From Paenibacillus bouchesdurhonensis (GTDB lineage: Bacteria; Bacillota; Bacilli; Paenibacillales; Paenibacillaceae), in NCBI RefSeq assembly GCF_900155685.1, contig NZ_LT732548.1, positions 894,134 to 958,133 of the forward strand: 64,000 nt of DNA, in the 5' to 3' direction. The notes beneath the pieces were generated by a model, which was not told where the DNA came from, did not search any database, and saw nothing but the letters and a program-made list of their open reading frames with translations. Below are positions 36,121 through 46,268 of the stretch, piece after piece (the stretch's first letter is position 1; each line of letters starts with the position of its first letter). Both the position numbers and the translations under genes were made by a program.

Positions 36121-36834
36121 GTGAAGAATAAATGGTGGATTGCGCTTTGCTCTTCGCTTCTTCTGTTGACTTCATTGGCGATCACTGCGAAGGGCGCTAC
36201 TGTGTTCTGGGAGCCCATGACGTACTATAATTCACAGACCTGGGAAATGGCCAACGGGTACTCTAACGGCAACATGTTCAACTGTACCTGGCGGGCTAAC
36301 AATGCAACGTTTACAAATGATGGCAAGCTGCGTCTCGCACTGACAAGCCCTTCCTATAATAAATTCGATTGTGCGGAGTATCGCAGCAAGTTCAAAGCCG
36401 GATATGGGTTGTACGAGGTGAATATGAAGCCGGCAAAGAATGTGGGCATCGTTTCGTCCTTTTTTACTTACACGGGGCCAACCGACGGCACACCATGGGA
36501 TGAAATTGATATCGAATTTTTAGGCAAGGATACGACCAAAGTACAATTCAATTATTTTACTAACGGTGTTGGAGGGAATGAAAAGATCATTGATTTGGGC
36601 TTCGACGCATCTCAAAGCTTTCATACCTACGCCTTCGATTGGCAGCCGAACTCCATAACGTGGTATGTTGACGGTGTTGCGAAACATAGGGCCACTAAAA
36701 ATATTCCCAAAACCCCCGGCAAAATCATGATGAATATTTGGAATGGCACTGGAGTAGATAGTTGGCTCGGGCCGTATAATGGAGCTAATCCGCTGTACGC
36801 TTACTATGATTGGGTAAGATATACTAGTAATTAA
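36121..36834 (+). CDS. Secreted endo-beta-1,3-1,4-glucanase (lichenase), GH16
   Basis: Extracellular enzyme cutting mixed-linkage beta-glucan (lichenan, barley glucan); 237 residues. The signal peptide is [20 protein letters not shown] to about residue 25. The mature enzyme shows [18 protein letters not shown], the catalytic segment [10 protein letters not shown] (about 138-147; nucleophile Glu, middle Asp, acid/base Glu) and [12 protein letters not shown]. It ends [16 protein letters not shown], very close to known Bacillus/Paenibacillus lichenases. GTG 36121 is favoured by GAGGTG at 6 nt and by the signal peptide starting there; ATG 36100 is the alternative. A bidirectional terminator follows. 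Confidence 0.93.
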   Translation: MKNKWWIALCSSLLLLTSLAITAKGATVFWEPMTYYNSQTWEMANGYSNGNMFNCTWRANNATFTNDGKLRLALTSPSYNKFDCAEYRSKFKAGYGLYEVNMKPAKNVGIVSSFFTYTGPTDGTPWDEIDIEFLGKDTTKVQFNYFTNGVGGNEKIIDLGFDASQSFHTYAFDWQPNSITWYVDGVAKHRATKNIPKTPGKIMMNIWNGTGVDSWLGPYNGANPLYAYYDWVRYTSN

Positions 36835-36840
36835 GTAGCA

Positions 36841-36882
36841 AACAATCCGGACAGGGGCACTACTGTTCCGGATTGTTTATTA
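36841..36882. terminator. Shared bidirectional terminator
   Basis: Perfect 11-bp stem AACAATCCGGA/TCCGGATTGTT between the convergent lichenase and chemoreceptor genes, with T-rich flank on the + strand. Confidence 0.8.
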
Positions 36883-36886
36883 TTCT

Positions 36887-38995
36887 TTATAGTTTGAAGT
36901 GGCTTAACGAATGGCGCAATTCACTTGCTAGCACACTCAAATTGTTGGACAACTGTGAGAGCTCACTGCTGACAGCCCTTTGATTGTTGCTTAGGGCAAG
37001 GACTTCTTGGCTGGCCGCGGAGGTTTCCTCAGAAATGGCGCTGACTGATTCTATAGCAGCGGATAAGCCATTCTGGGATTCCTCCAGCTGGGTTGCCGAA
37101 ACCTGCACAGCCGACAATTGTTCCATGAAATGTGATACCTCTTGGTGCAATCTCTCAAATATTTGCTTCGATTGGTGAGTCGATTCCGTTTGACGGCTCA
37201 GCGTAGGATGAAGATCAGCCAAGGAGGCAACAGTATTCTCGGTATCCTCCCCGATATGGGAAAGTACCTGGCTTACCATATTAAGAGAATTTTTGGATTG
37301 ATCCGCCAGCCTTTGGATTTCCTCTGCAATCACCATAAATCCTTTGCCGGCCGCTCCAGCCTTGCTTGCCTCGATTGAAGCATTCAAAGAAAGAATCGCA
37401 GTTTGCTTCGTAATATTGCTCAAAAGCTCAATTATTTGTTCAATGCTGCCGGTTCCTTCAAGGAGCTGTGCAGCCTGTTCGATTAAATGGTTCGTCCGGG
37501 TTTCAATTTCTCCGGTTTGCTCCAGCATATAAGACATATGTTCCTGGCCTTGAGAACTCGCTTCTATTAAGTGATGACCGAGTCTTTCCAGATTTTCGTT
37601 GGATGATTTCAAGATGGTGATCCGCTCATTGTTTTGGACGGTAAGGCCGTTGCATATTTCCGCATCGTCAGCAACCTTGATGGCTCCATGGGTAATCTGC
37701 GTCATCGCTGCTGATATATCCTGGGAGGCGGATGAAGTGCGCTTGGATGAGCGAATAAGTTCTTCAGCAGTATGTAATACGGCATCTACAGAGTGATTCA
37801 CTTGCTCTACCAGCAGAGTGATATGATTCATCATCCGGTCAAAGCTTCGCTCCAGATTCCCAATTTGATCCATACGCTGCGTATTGGTTCGTATCTGCAG
37901 GTTTCCTTGTTCCCCCTCAGCCATGAGGGAAGTGATTCGCTTCAGCGGCTTTCCGATGCTTCTCTGAACCATATACCCGATCCATACTGCACTGCAAGCA
38001 GCCAGGGCTAAAGCGACCCATTGAATTAAATTCTGCATATGGCGCATCTCGGCCAGCAGCTTGGACTTCGGGGCATAGCTCAACATAATCCAAGCCGATT
38101 CCGGCAGATAACTATAAACATACAGATGGTTGCCATGTTCGTCGCTGTTGCTGAACGATCCGGCTTGAATGCCCTCCACCGTGCTGTTAATCACCGGGAG
38201 GCTGCCCGTATATGGGGTTCCGATCAAGGAAGGATCCTCAGCGTATATGATCATCTGCTCCAAATCTACAATGAGGTTCTCACCGGACGGTCCTATCCGG
38301 ATGCCATCGAGCGTTTCCGCCAGACTATCCGTGGACAGCTCCACCACTAGAGCACCCAAGGGTTTCTTGGATAGCGGGCTTTTGAGCAGCTTGCCCATGG
38401 CGTAAATTTGTTCATTTTGGTACAGCGTGACATAAGGGGTGTTCTGCGGCTGCAGCCACACGATGTTCCCGTCTCCGCTCTGGATTTTCTTATACCAGTT
38501 GTTTTCTTCCATTTTTGCCTTGTCCGTATCCAAAAAAATAGAGTCAAGCATTTTACGATCGGCTGTAGTAATCAGCGGGTGTGTTCCCTCAGGAATGATG
38601 GATATAGACCGAATTGAAGAATTGACATTGAGCAGCGATTCAAGAATGCCCCGGATTTGCGAATTCTGCGAATTCTCCTCGTAGGAGTCCTGTTCGGCAG
38701 CCTGATAATAGGTTGCGCGATTTACAAAGTCTTGGTTATTTTCAAGGTTGTGAGCCATATTTACAAAGCTGTCTAGCATTTGAGCCGTTTTTTTGCCCGC
38801 AATTTCCAGCGTCTGAGCGGACGCCTCAGCCACTTTCTGCTCATATGCATTTTTAAAAGAATAAAATGAGATGGAGGATATGGCCACGACGATGCAAATG
38901 ACCGTCACGAGTACAGATATCGACAGTTTGATACTGACTGATTTGATACGAATAAAGTGGGTAAGAGCGTTGATTTTTATTTTTCTTTTCGTCAT
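36887..38995 (-). CDS. Methyl-accepting chemotaxis protein
   Basis: Transmembrane chemoreceptor of 702 residues. Membrane segment 1 is at about 22-45 (SIKLSISVLVTVICIVVAIS). An outside dCache-type sensor spans about 50-310. Membrane segment 2 (about 318-340) is followed by HAMP (about 341-395) and a long helical signalling domain (about 430-700). Its hairpin tip reads SIEASKAGAAGKGFMVIAEE then IQRLADQSKN, close to the standard E-A-A-R-A-G-E-x-G-x-G-F-A-V-V-A pattern. RBS GAGGAGG precedes ATG 38995. It is convergent with the lichenase gene and divergent from yesM-like, so it may sense beta-glucan breakdown products; this is an inference from position. Confidence 0.92.
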   Translation of the reverse strand: MTKRKIKINALTHFIRIKSVSIKLSISVLVTVICIVVAISSISFYSFKNAYEQKVAEASAQTLEIAGKKTAQMLDSFVNMAHNLENNQDFVNRATYYQAAEQDSYEENSQNSQIRGILESLLNVNSSIRSISIIPEGTHPLITTADRKMLDSIFLDTDKAKMEENNWYKKIQSGDGNIVWLQPQNTPYVTLYQNEQIYAMGKLLKSPLSKKPLGALVVELSTDSLAETLDGIRIGPSGENLIVDLEQMIIYAEDPSLIGTPYTGSLPVINSTVEGIQAGSFSNSDEHGNHLYVYSYLPESAWIMLSYAPKSKLLAEMRHMQNLIQWVALALAACSAVWIGYMVQRSIGKPLKRITSLMAEGEQGNLQIRTNTQRMDQIGNLERSFDRMMNHITLLVEQVNHSVDAVLHTAEELIRSSKRTSSASQDISAAMTQITHGAIKVADDAEICNGLTVQNNERITILKSSNENLERLGHHLIEASSQGQEHMSYMLEQTGEIETRTNHLIEQAAQLLEGTGSIEQIIELLSNITKQTAILSLNASIEASKAGAAGKGFMVIAEEIQRLADQSKNSLNMVSQVLSHIGEDTENTVASLADLHPTLSRQTESTHQSKQIFERLHQEVSHFMEQLSAVQVSATQLEESQNGLSAAIESVSAISEETSAASQEVLALSNNQRAVSSELSQLSNNLSVLASELRHSLSHFKL

Positions 38996-39144
38996 GTAAG
39001 ACCCTCCTCAGAGCTTAACCCATGATTCAAGAATAAGGGGGTTCAGGGGAATGAACTATATCTGAAATTTAACTTAACTGTACTTTTCTCAACTTGTTAC
39101 TAGTTGTTGTTTTTTCCTAATCGCCATATTCAACTCTGTACTAG

Positions 39145-39150
39145 TATAAT
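39145..39150 (+). promoter_or_regulatory. Candidate -10 box before the sensor kinase gene
   Basis: TATAAT within CTAGTATAATGACC, 18 bp before the start codon. That is close, and no matching -35 was identified. Confidence 0.35.
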
Positions 39151-39167
39151 GACCCTAGGTGATGATG

Positions 39168-40907
39168 ATGGGATCGAAAAGGGGAAGGAAGAAATTCAAG
39201 TTTACGCTGTCGTTAAAGTTTTCGTTTGTACTATTCGTGTTATTGAGCATTGCAGTCGCATTAAACGGCCACTCGTATAGAGTGAGCATCCATGTGATCG
39301 AAAGTGATATTCAGAACTCCTATTACGAGCAGTTGCGGTTTTTTCTAGTTCAGTTGGACAACCAGGTGAATAATTTGGCTGCGAACTTGTTGCAGTTAGA
39401 GGAAGACTCCATCATGAAACAATACATCAATACGACAGCGCCTGAAGATCTGTTTGATTTTAATATGCTGCGATCCAATATGTATGAAAGAATTAAGCTG
39501 CAGAGTGTATCCTCCAACTGGCCTATGGAGATCAGCGTATTTTTAAAATCAAAAGAAGAGGTCATCTCTACCCGGCCGGATGTAGTCTATGGGGATCTTG
39601 CTTCCATCTCGAAGGCGGATCCAAGCAAAGGACTATGGAGCTACGAACCAGGCCAGGGCAATAGCGAGAACTACTTTACAATGGTTCGATTAGTTTCTGG
39701 CTATGCTATCATTGCCCGATTTTCAGATACCTACATTCGCGATATGATCAATAAATTCCAGCAAAATTCGAATCGGCACACCATGCTGTATCATCCGAAA
39801 TTTGGCTTCATCGGGAATCCTCCATCGGATTTGGGAGAATGGAGGCAGCAGCTGGACTGGAATTCATTGCAAGAGCCAGGCAATGAGATACTGAATTTTA
39901 AGGAGCATCGCTTGCTCCTTAATTACGCCCCAGTGGGGAGTCTAGATTGGGTTATGATCGATTTGGTGCCGCTTGAGAAGGTAGTTTTGCCCGTGAAGGA
40001 AAGCAGCCGATTCTTTGTACTTGGAATTATTGCGATGCTGGCGATTGGCGTAATTATCACAGCTCTGATATACCGGCAGATACAGCACCCTATTAACGAG
40101 CTTGTTATGAAACTGCAGGATATCCGCTCGGGACACTTTTCCTCCCGGTTGAAAGCCAAGCACCGGGATGAGTTCCAAGATGTGTTCTCAGGTTTTAATG
40201 ACATGGCGGAGCGGATTCAGGAGCTCATTGAAACGGTGTACGAGGAGAAGCTCCGATTGAAGGAAGCTGAACTGAAGCAGCTGCAATCGCAAATCAACCC
40301 CCACTTTCTATATAATTGTCTGTTTTACATTAAAAATATGGCCAAATTGGGCGAGGATGAGCAAGTCGTAGCTATGGCACTCAATCTGGGAGAATACTAC
40401 CGCTATACGACCCGTCTTGAGAATCCGATGACGACAGTCCGTGAGGAGGTCAATTTCTTAAGGAATTATCTGAACATTCATTGCTTCCGCAAACCGATGA
40501 GCTATGAAGTTCATATTTCTGAAGATCTTATGGAGGTAGCGATCCCCCGGTTATTTATCCAGCCCTTAGTTGAAAACGCTATTATTCATGGCATCGAAAA
40601 GAGTGATCAAGCAGGGAATATTAAAATCCAAGGCTTCTTCATATCGGGTGGATTTATTATCAGTGTCGAAGATTCTGGAGACGGTATAGAGCCGGAGAAC
40701 CTTGAGAAGCTTCGCGAAAAAATGAGTCTTCCGCTTACCCCCGAAACAGGCTGCGGCTTGTGGAATACCTGCCAGAGGGTGGTGAACCTGTATGCGCCGG
40801 GTTCGGGGCTGGAATTTGATCGTTCCAGTCTGGGAGGATTAAGAGTTTCAATCCGTTGCATGATTAAACAGCAGGAGGAACCAAATGTTAAGTTTACTGA
40901 TTGTTGA
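39168..40907 (+). CDS. YesM-type sensor histidine kinase
   Basis: Membrane sensor kinase of the LytS/YesM family, 579 residues from ATG 39168. Membrane segment 1 is at about 15-35, an outside sensor domain at about 40-280 and membrane segment 2 at about 283-303. HAMP follows (about 304-358), then a short His-kinase domain with QSQINPHFLYNCLFYIKNMA (phosphorylated His about 377) and a HATPase C-terminus (PLVENAIIHGIEK; EDSGDGI). Three ATGs and one GTG lie in a row at the start; 39168 fits the AGGTGA RBS best. It overlaps the response regulator gene by 23 bp. Such pairs normally control neighbouring sugar ABC transporters. Confidence 0.93.
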   Translation: MGSKRGRKKFKFTLSLKFSFVLFVLLSIAVALNGHSYRVSIHVIESDIQNSYYEQLRFFLVQLDNQVNNLAANLLQLEEDSIMKQYINTTAPEDLFDFNMLRSNMYERIKLQSVSSNWPMEISVFLKSKEEVISTRPDVVYGDLASISKADPSKGLWSYEPGQGNSENYFTMVRLVSGYAIIARFSDTYIRDMINKFQQNSNRHTMLYHPKFGFIGNPPSDLGEWRQQLDWNSLQEPGNEILNFKEHRLLLNYAPVGSLDWVMIDLVPLEKVVLPVKESSRFFVLGIIAMLAIGVIITALIYRQIQHPINELVMKLQDIRSGHFSSRLKAKHRDEFQDVFSGFNDMAERIQELIETVYEEKLRLKEAELKQLQSQINPHFLYNCLFYIKNMAKLGEDEQVVAMALNLGEYYRYTTRLENPMTTVREEVNFLRNYLNIHCFRKPMSYEVHISEDLMEVAIPRLFIQPLVENAIIHGIEKSDQAGNIKIQGFFISGGFIISVEDSGDGIEPENLEKLREKMSLPLTPETGCGLWNTCQRVVNLYAPGSGLEFDRSSLGGLRVSIRCMIKQQEEPNVKFTDC

Positions 40908-42492
40908 TGATGAACCGACGATCGTGGATACACTCGCTTTTACGATCGATTGGGAGCAGCTCGAAATCATGACGGTATACAAGGCATATTCTGCAAAAGA
41001 TGCGTTGTTGATTCTCGCGGAGCATGCGGTTGATATTGTTATTGCAGACATTAATATGCCCCGCATGACAGGTATTGAATTGGTCGCAGAGATCTACCAG
41101 CAGTATCGGCACGTGAAAAGCGTGCTGCTCTCAGGCCACGCAGAATTTGCCTATGCCAAGCAAGCCATCAAATATGGCGTATTTGACTACTTGCTCAAGC
41201 CCGTTTCCGATGAGGATCTGATTGCTGTAATAAGCAGGCTTGTACAAAAGATCAAGGAAGAATGGCAGGAGGTTGTCTCCCAAACACGTGTCGTCGATAC
41301 GCTGAAGGAAAGCTTGCCAATTCTGAAGGATAAGCTTCTGAATGAGATGTTAATGGGCAGGTTGAAGAAAGATTCCTTGATCTCTCTCTTGGATTTGTAT
41401 GAGCTTCCTTTTCATTTCGGGGATGAAATTTGCATTATGGTCATTCGAATGGAGGAAAGCCTGCCGGAGTTTAATGAACGAGATTTCTTTCTGGTGGAAT
41501 ATGCCATCATGAATATTGCTGTTGAGATGTTGGGGGATTCCCATGACTTATGGTCCTGTAAGGATGCTAATGGCCTTCTGGTTCTGCTTGTCCGGAATAA
41601 ATTTATCAAAGATGACAACGAAATGGTGGATGAACATCGAAAATTCGATTCGCTGGCGATGCAGCTTCAACGAAACATCGGATTGTACTTGAATCGTGTC
41701 GTTTCCATTATTGTAAGCACGTGGGGGAGATTTCCTGAAGACATTAACTTGCTGTACAGTCATATTACGGAGCAAATCCGCAGCAGGCTGGCGAATGAAT
41801 CTGGCTGTTTCCTGTCTGGTCAGCTTTCCGAAGCAGCTTATGTACAACAGCTGTTGTATCGCCTGTATGAGACACCTACGCTGCAGCATCTGCTTGAAAA
41901 CCGCAGGTGGGATGAATATCGGGAAAAACTAGAGATGGTGATTGAAGATATGAAGCAAGCGGGGAACTTATCGGAAGAGCATGTCCGGGAAGCTTATACC
42001 GTCGTGATCGGTTCGTTTTATTATTATGCACACAAACATAATCGGCTGTTAAGCGATCTGGTCGGAAGTACAGCCGTTCTCGATCGGTCTGTTTATTCTG
42101 TTCAGCAATTGTCGGAGTGGGCGTTCTACATGTTCGATAAAATTCAGCGCAGCGATCAGGCAGAGCAGAGAAGCTCCAGAGAAAAAATGACGTTAAAAAT
42201 AAGGGAATACATAGACCGAAACTTGAGCACGGCATCCCTGCAAACGATAGCGGATGCAGTCTATCTTCATCCCGTGTATTTGTCTCGATTATATAAGACG
42301 GAAACGGGAGAGGGAATTAGCGAATATATCCAGAAGCAGCGCATGCTGAAGGCGGTTGAGATGCTCAAAAACAATTCCCTAAAAATTTATGAAATTTCCG
42401 AGCATATGGGCTTCAAAAACGCTGCGTATTTCAGTAAAGTATTTCGCGAAGAATATGGCATGACTCCTAATGAATTTCGAGAACAACTGTAA
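40885..42492 (+). CDS. YesN-type response regulator with AraC DNA-binding domain
   Basis: A 535-residue response regulator. The receiver domain (1-120) has DDEPTIVD, phospho-acceptor Asp55 in IVIADINMPRMTG and Lys in LLKPVSDEDL. A middle region of about 300 residues follows. A C-terminal AraC-type double HTH (about 435-533) has LQTIADAVYLHPVYLSRLYK and KIYEISEHMGFKNAAYFSKV. ATG 40885 has GGAGGAA within the end of the kinase gene, so expression is coupled. The likely targets are the solute-binding protein operon starting at 42852 and nearby glucanase genes. Confidence 0.94.
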   Translation: MLSLLIVDDEPTIVDTLAFTIDWEQLEIMTVYKAYSAKDALLILAEHAVDIVIADINMPRMTGIELVAEIYQQYRHVKSVLLSGHAEFAYAKQAIKYGVFDYLLKPVSDEDLIAVISRLVQKIKEEWQEVVSQTRVVDTLKESLPILKDKLLNEMLMGRLKKDSLISLLDLYELPFHFGDEICIMVIRMEESLPEFNERDFFLVEYAIMNIAVEMLGDSHDLWSCKDANGLLVLLVRNKFIKDDNEMVDEHRKFDSLAMQLQRNIGLYLNRVVSIIVSTWGRFPEDINLLYSHITEQIRSRLANESGCFLSGQLSEAAYVQQLLYRLYETPTLQHLLENRRWDEYREKLEMVIEDMKQAGNLSEEHVREAYTVVIGSFYYYAHKHNRLLSDLVGSTAVLDRSVYSVQQLSEWAFYMFDKIQRSDQAEQRSSREKMTLKIREYIDRNLSTASLQTIADAVYLHPVYLSRLYKTETGEGISEYIQKQRMLKAVEMLKNNSLKIYEISEHMGFKNAAYFSKVFREEYGMTPNEFREQL

Positions 42493-42506
42493 GATTAAAT
42501 TACTTA

Positions 42507-42552
42507 GAGCTTCTCCTTCCGCAGCGCAGGCAGGAGAAGCTCGTTTATTTTT
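42507..42552 (+). terminator. Terminator after the two-component genes
   Basis: Perfect 11-bp stem GAGCTTCTCCT/AGGAGAAGCTC followed by GTTTATTTTTTG. Confidence 0.88.
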
Positions 42553-42673
42553 TGTCATCATAATTGTTTCTTTGTTATGTTCTTTGACCATCCATAAAGA
42601 TACAGCTTCGGCAGAAGAAGGACTTGTGTAAGGTAAGTCAAGAAAAGGATAGAAATGTTGAAAATGAGTTATT

Positions 42674-42702
42674 TTGACCCCCGTTGATTATTTTTATAAT
42701 AA
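42674..42702 (+). promoter_or_regulatory. Candidate promoter of the ABC transporter operon
   Basis: TTGACC at 42674-42679, with TATAAT at 42695 (15-bp spacer) or TAATAA at 42697 (17-bp spacer). This gives a 5' leader of about 150 nt. The leader contains no recognised riboswitch. Confidence 0.55.
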
Positions 42703-42851
42703 AGATACGACGCAGGTAAGTAACAGAATTCATCGGAAAATTAATCCCGAGTGCTTTTGTACACGATCACGGAGGATTGGATGGATCCGGCGTTCAATGA
42801 ACAACTGCGTTTGCCAATGTATTTTTATTGAAGAAAACCGGGGGGAAGAAA

Positions 42852-44258
42852 ATGAGTAAAAAACGTTTCAGTCTGATCCTATTGTCGATCCTGATTATGA
42901 TGAGCATGGTCTTATCAGCCTGCGGGAGCAGCGAAAACAGCAAAAATTCAGGGAACCAGAAGAGCAAGACGGCAGCTTCAACGGACAAGAACAACTCGAC
43001 CGCAGATGCTCTGAAAGAAGACGTAACACTCACTGCTTGGGTTATGCCGAATAGTCCGAAGCCGGATAAAGATTTCATGGCAGTGATGAAGCCTTACCTA
43101 GATGAAAATCCAAACGTAAAACTGAACATTACTGTTCTCGATTGGGGGTCAGCATGGACAAAAATTACAACAGCTGCAACTAGCGGAGAAGGTCCTGACA
43201 TTCTTCAGTTGGGCACGACTTGGGTACCTGCTATTGCTGCGATGAACGGGATTGAAGATTTGACGGATCGCGTTGGGGGAATAGGAGGATCGGACGCTTA
43301 CCTTCCGGCGAGTTGGAAAACAACGATGATTGATGGAAAATCCGAAGTGTACGGGGTGCCATGGTTTGTGGATGCCCGAGCGCTCTTCTATCGTAAGGAT
43401 GCTCTTGCTCAAGCTGGATTGGATCCGGCAACCGCATTTAAAGACTGGGACACCTTCAAGCAAACGCTGACCAAATTGAATGGGATAGAGATTGAAGGCG
43501 AAAAAATGACCGCTTTTGGCGTACCGGGAAAAAATGACTGGAACGTTCCTCATAATATATTCCCTTGGATTTGGGCTGCTGGCGGCAATGTGTTTAACGC
43601 AGATAATACAAAGGTTACGTTTAATGATAAAACTGCTCTAGAAGGAGTCATGTACTACACCGGCCTGGCCAATGAGGGGCTTGTAGATAAGGCTTCCCTC
43701 GAGAAGAATTCTTCACAGATTGAGAGCGACTTCTCCGATGGTAAAACTGCAATTATGGTCAGCGGCGCCTGGATGATTAAAAATTTCACAACTCCAGAGG
43801 CAGACGGTGGTGTAGGCGAAAAAGTCGCTGCGAAGAATTATGGTATTGCACCGCTTCCGGCAGGACCCGCAGGAGCATCTACATTTATTGGGGGCAGTCA
43901 TTTGACGATTTTCAAAGGATCCAAGCACAAAGAAGCTGCGTGGGATATCATTAAGTATTTGTCCAGCGATGAAGCACAGCTTGCTTATGCACAATTATCT
44001 GGCCAACTGCCAGCTAACAAAACGATGATGGATTCGCTGTCAAGCGATCCGAATTATAAAGCGATGGTGGAGGCGACGAATTACGGTATGTCTTATCCTT
44101 CCATCCCTCAATGGGGGCCTTGTGAGACGGCTCTTGTAAAATATTTCGGAAATATTTGGGACATCGTGGCAGGTGTTTCTGGAACCTACAATGAAGCAGC
44201 GATTCAAAAACAGCTTGATGATGCTGCGAATGAAGTTAATGCTATTGTAAATCAGTAA
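42852..44258 (+). CDS. Sugar ABC transporter solute-binding lipoprotein
   Basis: Family-1 (MalE-like) binding protein, 468 residues. The lipoprotein signal has the lipobox LSAC (Cys about 26) followed by a Ser/Asn/Lys-rich linker. The mature part has binding-protein features: LTAWVMPNSPKPDKDFMAVM, GPDILQLGTTWVPAIAAMNG and GAWMIKN. ATG 42852 is preceded by GGGGGAAG; eight extra upstream codons in frame include the RBS. It is the first gene of a binding protein-permease-permease-phosphorylase group. The substrate is probably beta-linked gluco-oligosaccharides, judged by the neighbouring GH16 and GH94-type genes. Confidence 0.92.
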   Translation: MSKKRFSLILLSILIMMSMVLSACGSSENSKNSGNQKSKTAASTDKNNSTADALKEDVTLTAWVMPNSPKPDKDFMAVMKPYLDENPNVKLNITVLDWGSAWTKITTAATSGEGPDILQLGTTWVPAIAAMNGIEDLTDRVGGIGGSDAYLPASWKTTMIDGKSEVYGVPWFVDARALFYRKDALAQAGLDPATAFKDWDTFKQTLTKLNGIEIEGEKMTAFGVPGKNDWNVPHNIFPWIWAAGGNVFNADNTKVTFNDKTALEGVMYYTGLANEGLVDKASLEKNSSQIESDFSDGKTAIMVSGAWMIKNFTTPEADGGVGEKVAAKNYGIAPLPAGPAGASTFIGGSHLTIFKGSKHKEAAWDIIKYLSSDEAQLAYAQLSGQLPANKTMMDSLSSDPNYKAMVEATNYGMSYPSIPQWGPCETALVKYFGNIWDIVAGVSGTYNEAAIQKQLDDAANEVNAIVNQ

Positions 44259-44285
44259 TCAAAACACAAGAATAATCAAATGTAT

Positions 44286-44313
44286 GTGCTATCAAGTATT
44301 AGCTTGATAGCAC
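44286..44313 (+). other. Hairpin between binding-protein and permease genes
   Basis: Perfect 11-bp stem GTGCTATCAAG/CTTGATAGCAC with a 6-nt loop and no strong T run. Such hairpins often stabilise the abundant binding-protein transcript; this use is inferred. Confidence 0.65.
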
Positions 44314-44340
44314 ACTTTACTTAGAAGGAAGTGAAAAGCT

Positions 44341-45318
44341 GTGGATGTATCAAAAGCACCCGAACAGCCAAAAGCCAAGGATACCTTTAGAATCCGGTTC
44401 ATGAGGGGATTTAAGGAATACCGCATTGCCTACCTATTTATTCTGCCTACCTTTTTGTTTATGCTGCTCGTTCACGTTTTACCCATGATCCAAGGGATCG
44501 TGATGTCATTCTTGAAATTAAACCAGTTTACGTTAAGTCAATATTTAAAAGCCCCATTTGTCGGAATAAAAAATTACAGTGATCTGCTTTTTAATGAAAA
44601 CAATCCTGTTCGCCAAGGGTTGGGATATGCGTTACGGAATACGGCAATATACAGTGTGGTTGTAACCATTGCTGTTATGGTAATAGGGCTGTTGGTTGCG
44701 ATGCTGCTGAATCGGGATTTCCCGGGAAGAGGAGTTGCCAGAGCAGCCATGTTGCTCCCATGGGTTGTCCCCTCTTATGTCGTAGGGGTTCTCTGGGGAT
44801 TCATGTGGCAAAAAGAAGGCATCATTAACTATATTCTGGTAGACATTCTGCACTTGATGTCAGAGAAGCCTTTCTGGTTGATCGGTCAGAATACGATCTG
44901 GGCTATCATTATTCCTACGATATGGAGAAGCTGGCCCTTTCTCATGGTCGTTTTTCTGGCAGGGCTTCAAACGATTCCTGAGGATCTCTACGAAGCATCA
45001 AAAATTGATGGTGCTGGCAGACTCCGGCAGTTCTTTTCAATCACATTGCCTATGCTGAAGCCCGTCATTGCCGTCCAGCTTTTGTTCCAGATTATTAACA
45101 ATGTATATTCTTATAACATCGTCGCCATGATGTTCGGCAATGGTTCCGGATACCCCGGAAAATGGGGAGATTTACTCATGACAGCCTTGCAAAGACAAAC
45201 CTTCGGGTATTGGTCCTTTGGGGTTGGCGCAGCGGCCTCTTTCCTCTTGATGGGAGCAATGTTGATCATTGTCGGCATATGGTATCGAATCTTTAGATCG
45301 GAGTTGAGAGCGGAATGA
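44341..45318 (+). CDS. Sugar ABC transporter permease (MalF/UgpA-like)
   Basis: Inner-membrane permease, 325 residues, with six membrane segments beginning at about residue 30 (IAYLFILPTFLFMLLVHVLP). The EAA loop is DLYEASKIDGAGRLRQFFSI near residue 220, which contacts the ATPase. GTG 44341 is used, with AGAAGGAAGTG upstream. Its stop overlaps the next permease start by 4 bp. No ATPase gene is in the cluster; such transporters often share a MsmX-type ATPase encoded elsewhere. Confidence 0.92.
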   Translation: MDVSKAPEQPKAKDTFRIRFMRGFKEYRIAYLFILPTFLFMLLVHVLPMIQGIVMSFLKLNQFTLSQYLKAPFVGIKNYSDLLFNENNPVRQGLGYALRNTAIYSVVVTIAVMVIGLLVAMLLNRDFPGRGVARAAMLLPWVVPSYVVGVLWGFMWQKEGIINYILVDILHLMSEKPFWLIGQNTIWAIIIPTIWRSWPFLMVVFLAGLQTIPEDLYEASKIDGAGRLRQFFSITLPMLKPVIAVQLLFQIINNVYSYNIVAMMFGNGSGYPGKWGDLLMTALQRQTFGYWSFGVGAAASFLLMGAMLIIVGIWYRIFRSELRAE

Positions 45319-46172
45319 GTGCCCAAATTAAGAAAAAAATAGAGTATCACTCGCTAAATGTACTCACATGGGTGATCGTTGCATTTGTTATATTTCCCAT
45401 TATTTGGATGGTCAAGGTTTCTCTCCATACGAACGGTGAAATTCTGCAGGGGATCACCAGTATTACGATTCCTGAACCTCAATGGCTCAACTACAAGAAT
45501 CTTTGGGAGACGGTCAATTTCGGTACGTTTTTTAAAAATAGCTTGATTATTTGTACTGCAACAATGCTTGTTTCCAGTTTACTGGCTGTACTAGCGGGAT
45601 ATGCACTTGCCAGATATAAGTTTCCGGGTTCTGGTTTGTTTGGAATCAGCGTTATTGGGACACAAATGATTCCAGGTATTATGTTTCTGTTGCCAATTTA
45701 CCTGATGTTCTTAGCAATCAAGGATACCTTCGGTCTTCCTATGGTAGATACGTATTGGGGAATGATATTAGTGTATTCAGCATTCTATACTCCTATGAGT
45801 ATTTGGATCATCCGGAGTTTCTTTGTTTCCATTCCAAAAGATTTGGAAGAATCAGCGCGGATCGACGGCTGTAATCGGATTCAGGCATTTGTTCGAGTAA
45901 TCCTTCCTCTTTCCTTACCTGGTATTATTGCGATGTGTGTTTATATTTTCCTGACTGCTTGGGATGAGCTGTTGTTTGCATGGGTATTGACTACAACTCC
46001 TGAAGTTCAAACAATTCCTGTAGGCATAAGGCTCTTTGTCGGACAATATACCAACCGCTATGATTTGTTAATGTCTGCAGCGACTGTCGTCACGGTTCCC
46101 GTTATTATCACGTTCTTTTTAACCCAAAAATATTTTATAAGCGGTATGACAGCTGGTGCGGTGAAAGGGTAG
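45315..46172 (+). CDS. Sugar ABC transporter permease (MalG/UgpE-like)
   Basis: Second permease, 285 residues, six membrane segments (first LTWVIVAFVIFPIIWMVKVS). The EAA motif is DLEESARIDGCNRIQAFVRV (about 175-195). It overlaps the preceding gene in an ATGA arrangement, so translation is coupled. It forms the translocation pore with the other permease and receives sugar from the lipoprotein encoded at 42852. The next gene, a glycoside phosphorylase, starts 97 bp later. Confidence 0.93.
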   Translation: MSAQIKKKIEYHSLNVLTWVIVAFVIFPIIWMVKVSLHTNGEILQGITSITIPEPQWLNYKNLWETVNFGTFFKNSLIICTATMLVSSLLAVLAGYALARYKFPGSGLFGISVIGTQMIPGIMFLLPIYLMFLAIKDTFGLPMVDTYWGMILVYSAFYTPMSIWIIRSFFVSIPKDLEESARIDGCNRIQAFVRVILPLSLPGIIAMCVYIFLTAWDELLFAWVLTTTPEVQTIPVGIRLFVGQYTNRYDLLMSAATVVTVPVIITFFLTQKYFISGMTAGAVKG

Positions 46173-46268
46173 CTCTGGCATACAGCGAATGATGATCAAG
46201 ACATATGTGCATGGAGAAAAAGACCGTAGATTTTCTTTGCATTTTGTTAAAACGGATTGGAGGTTCTT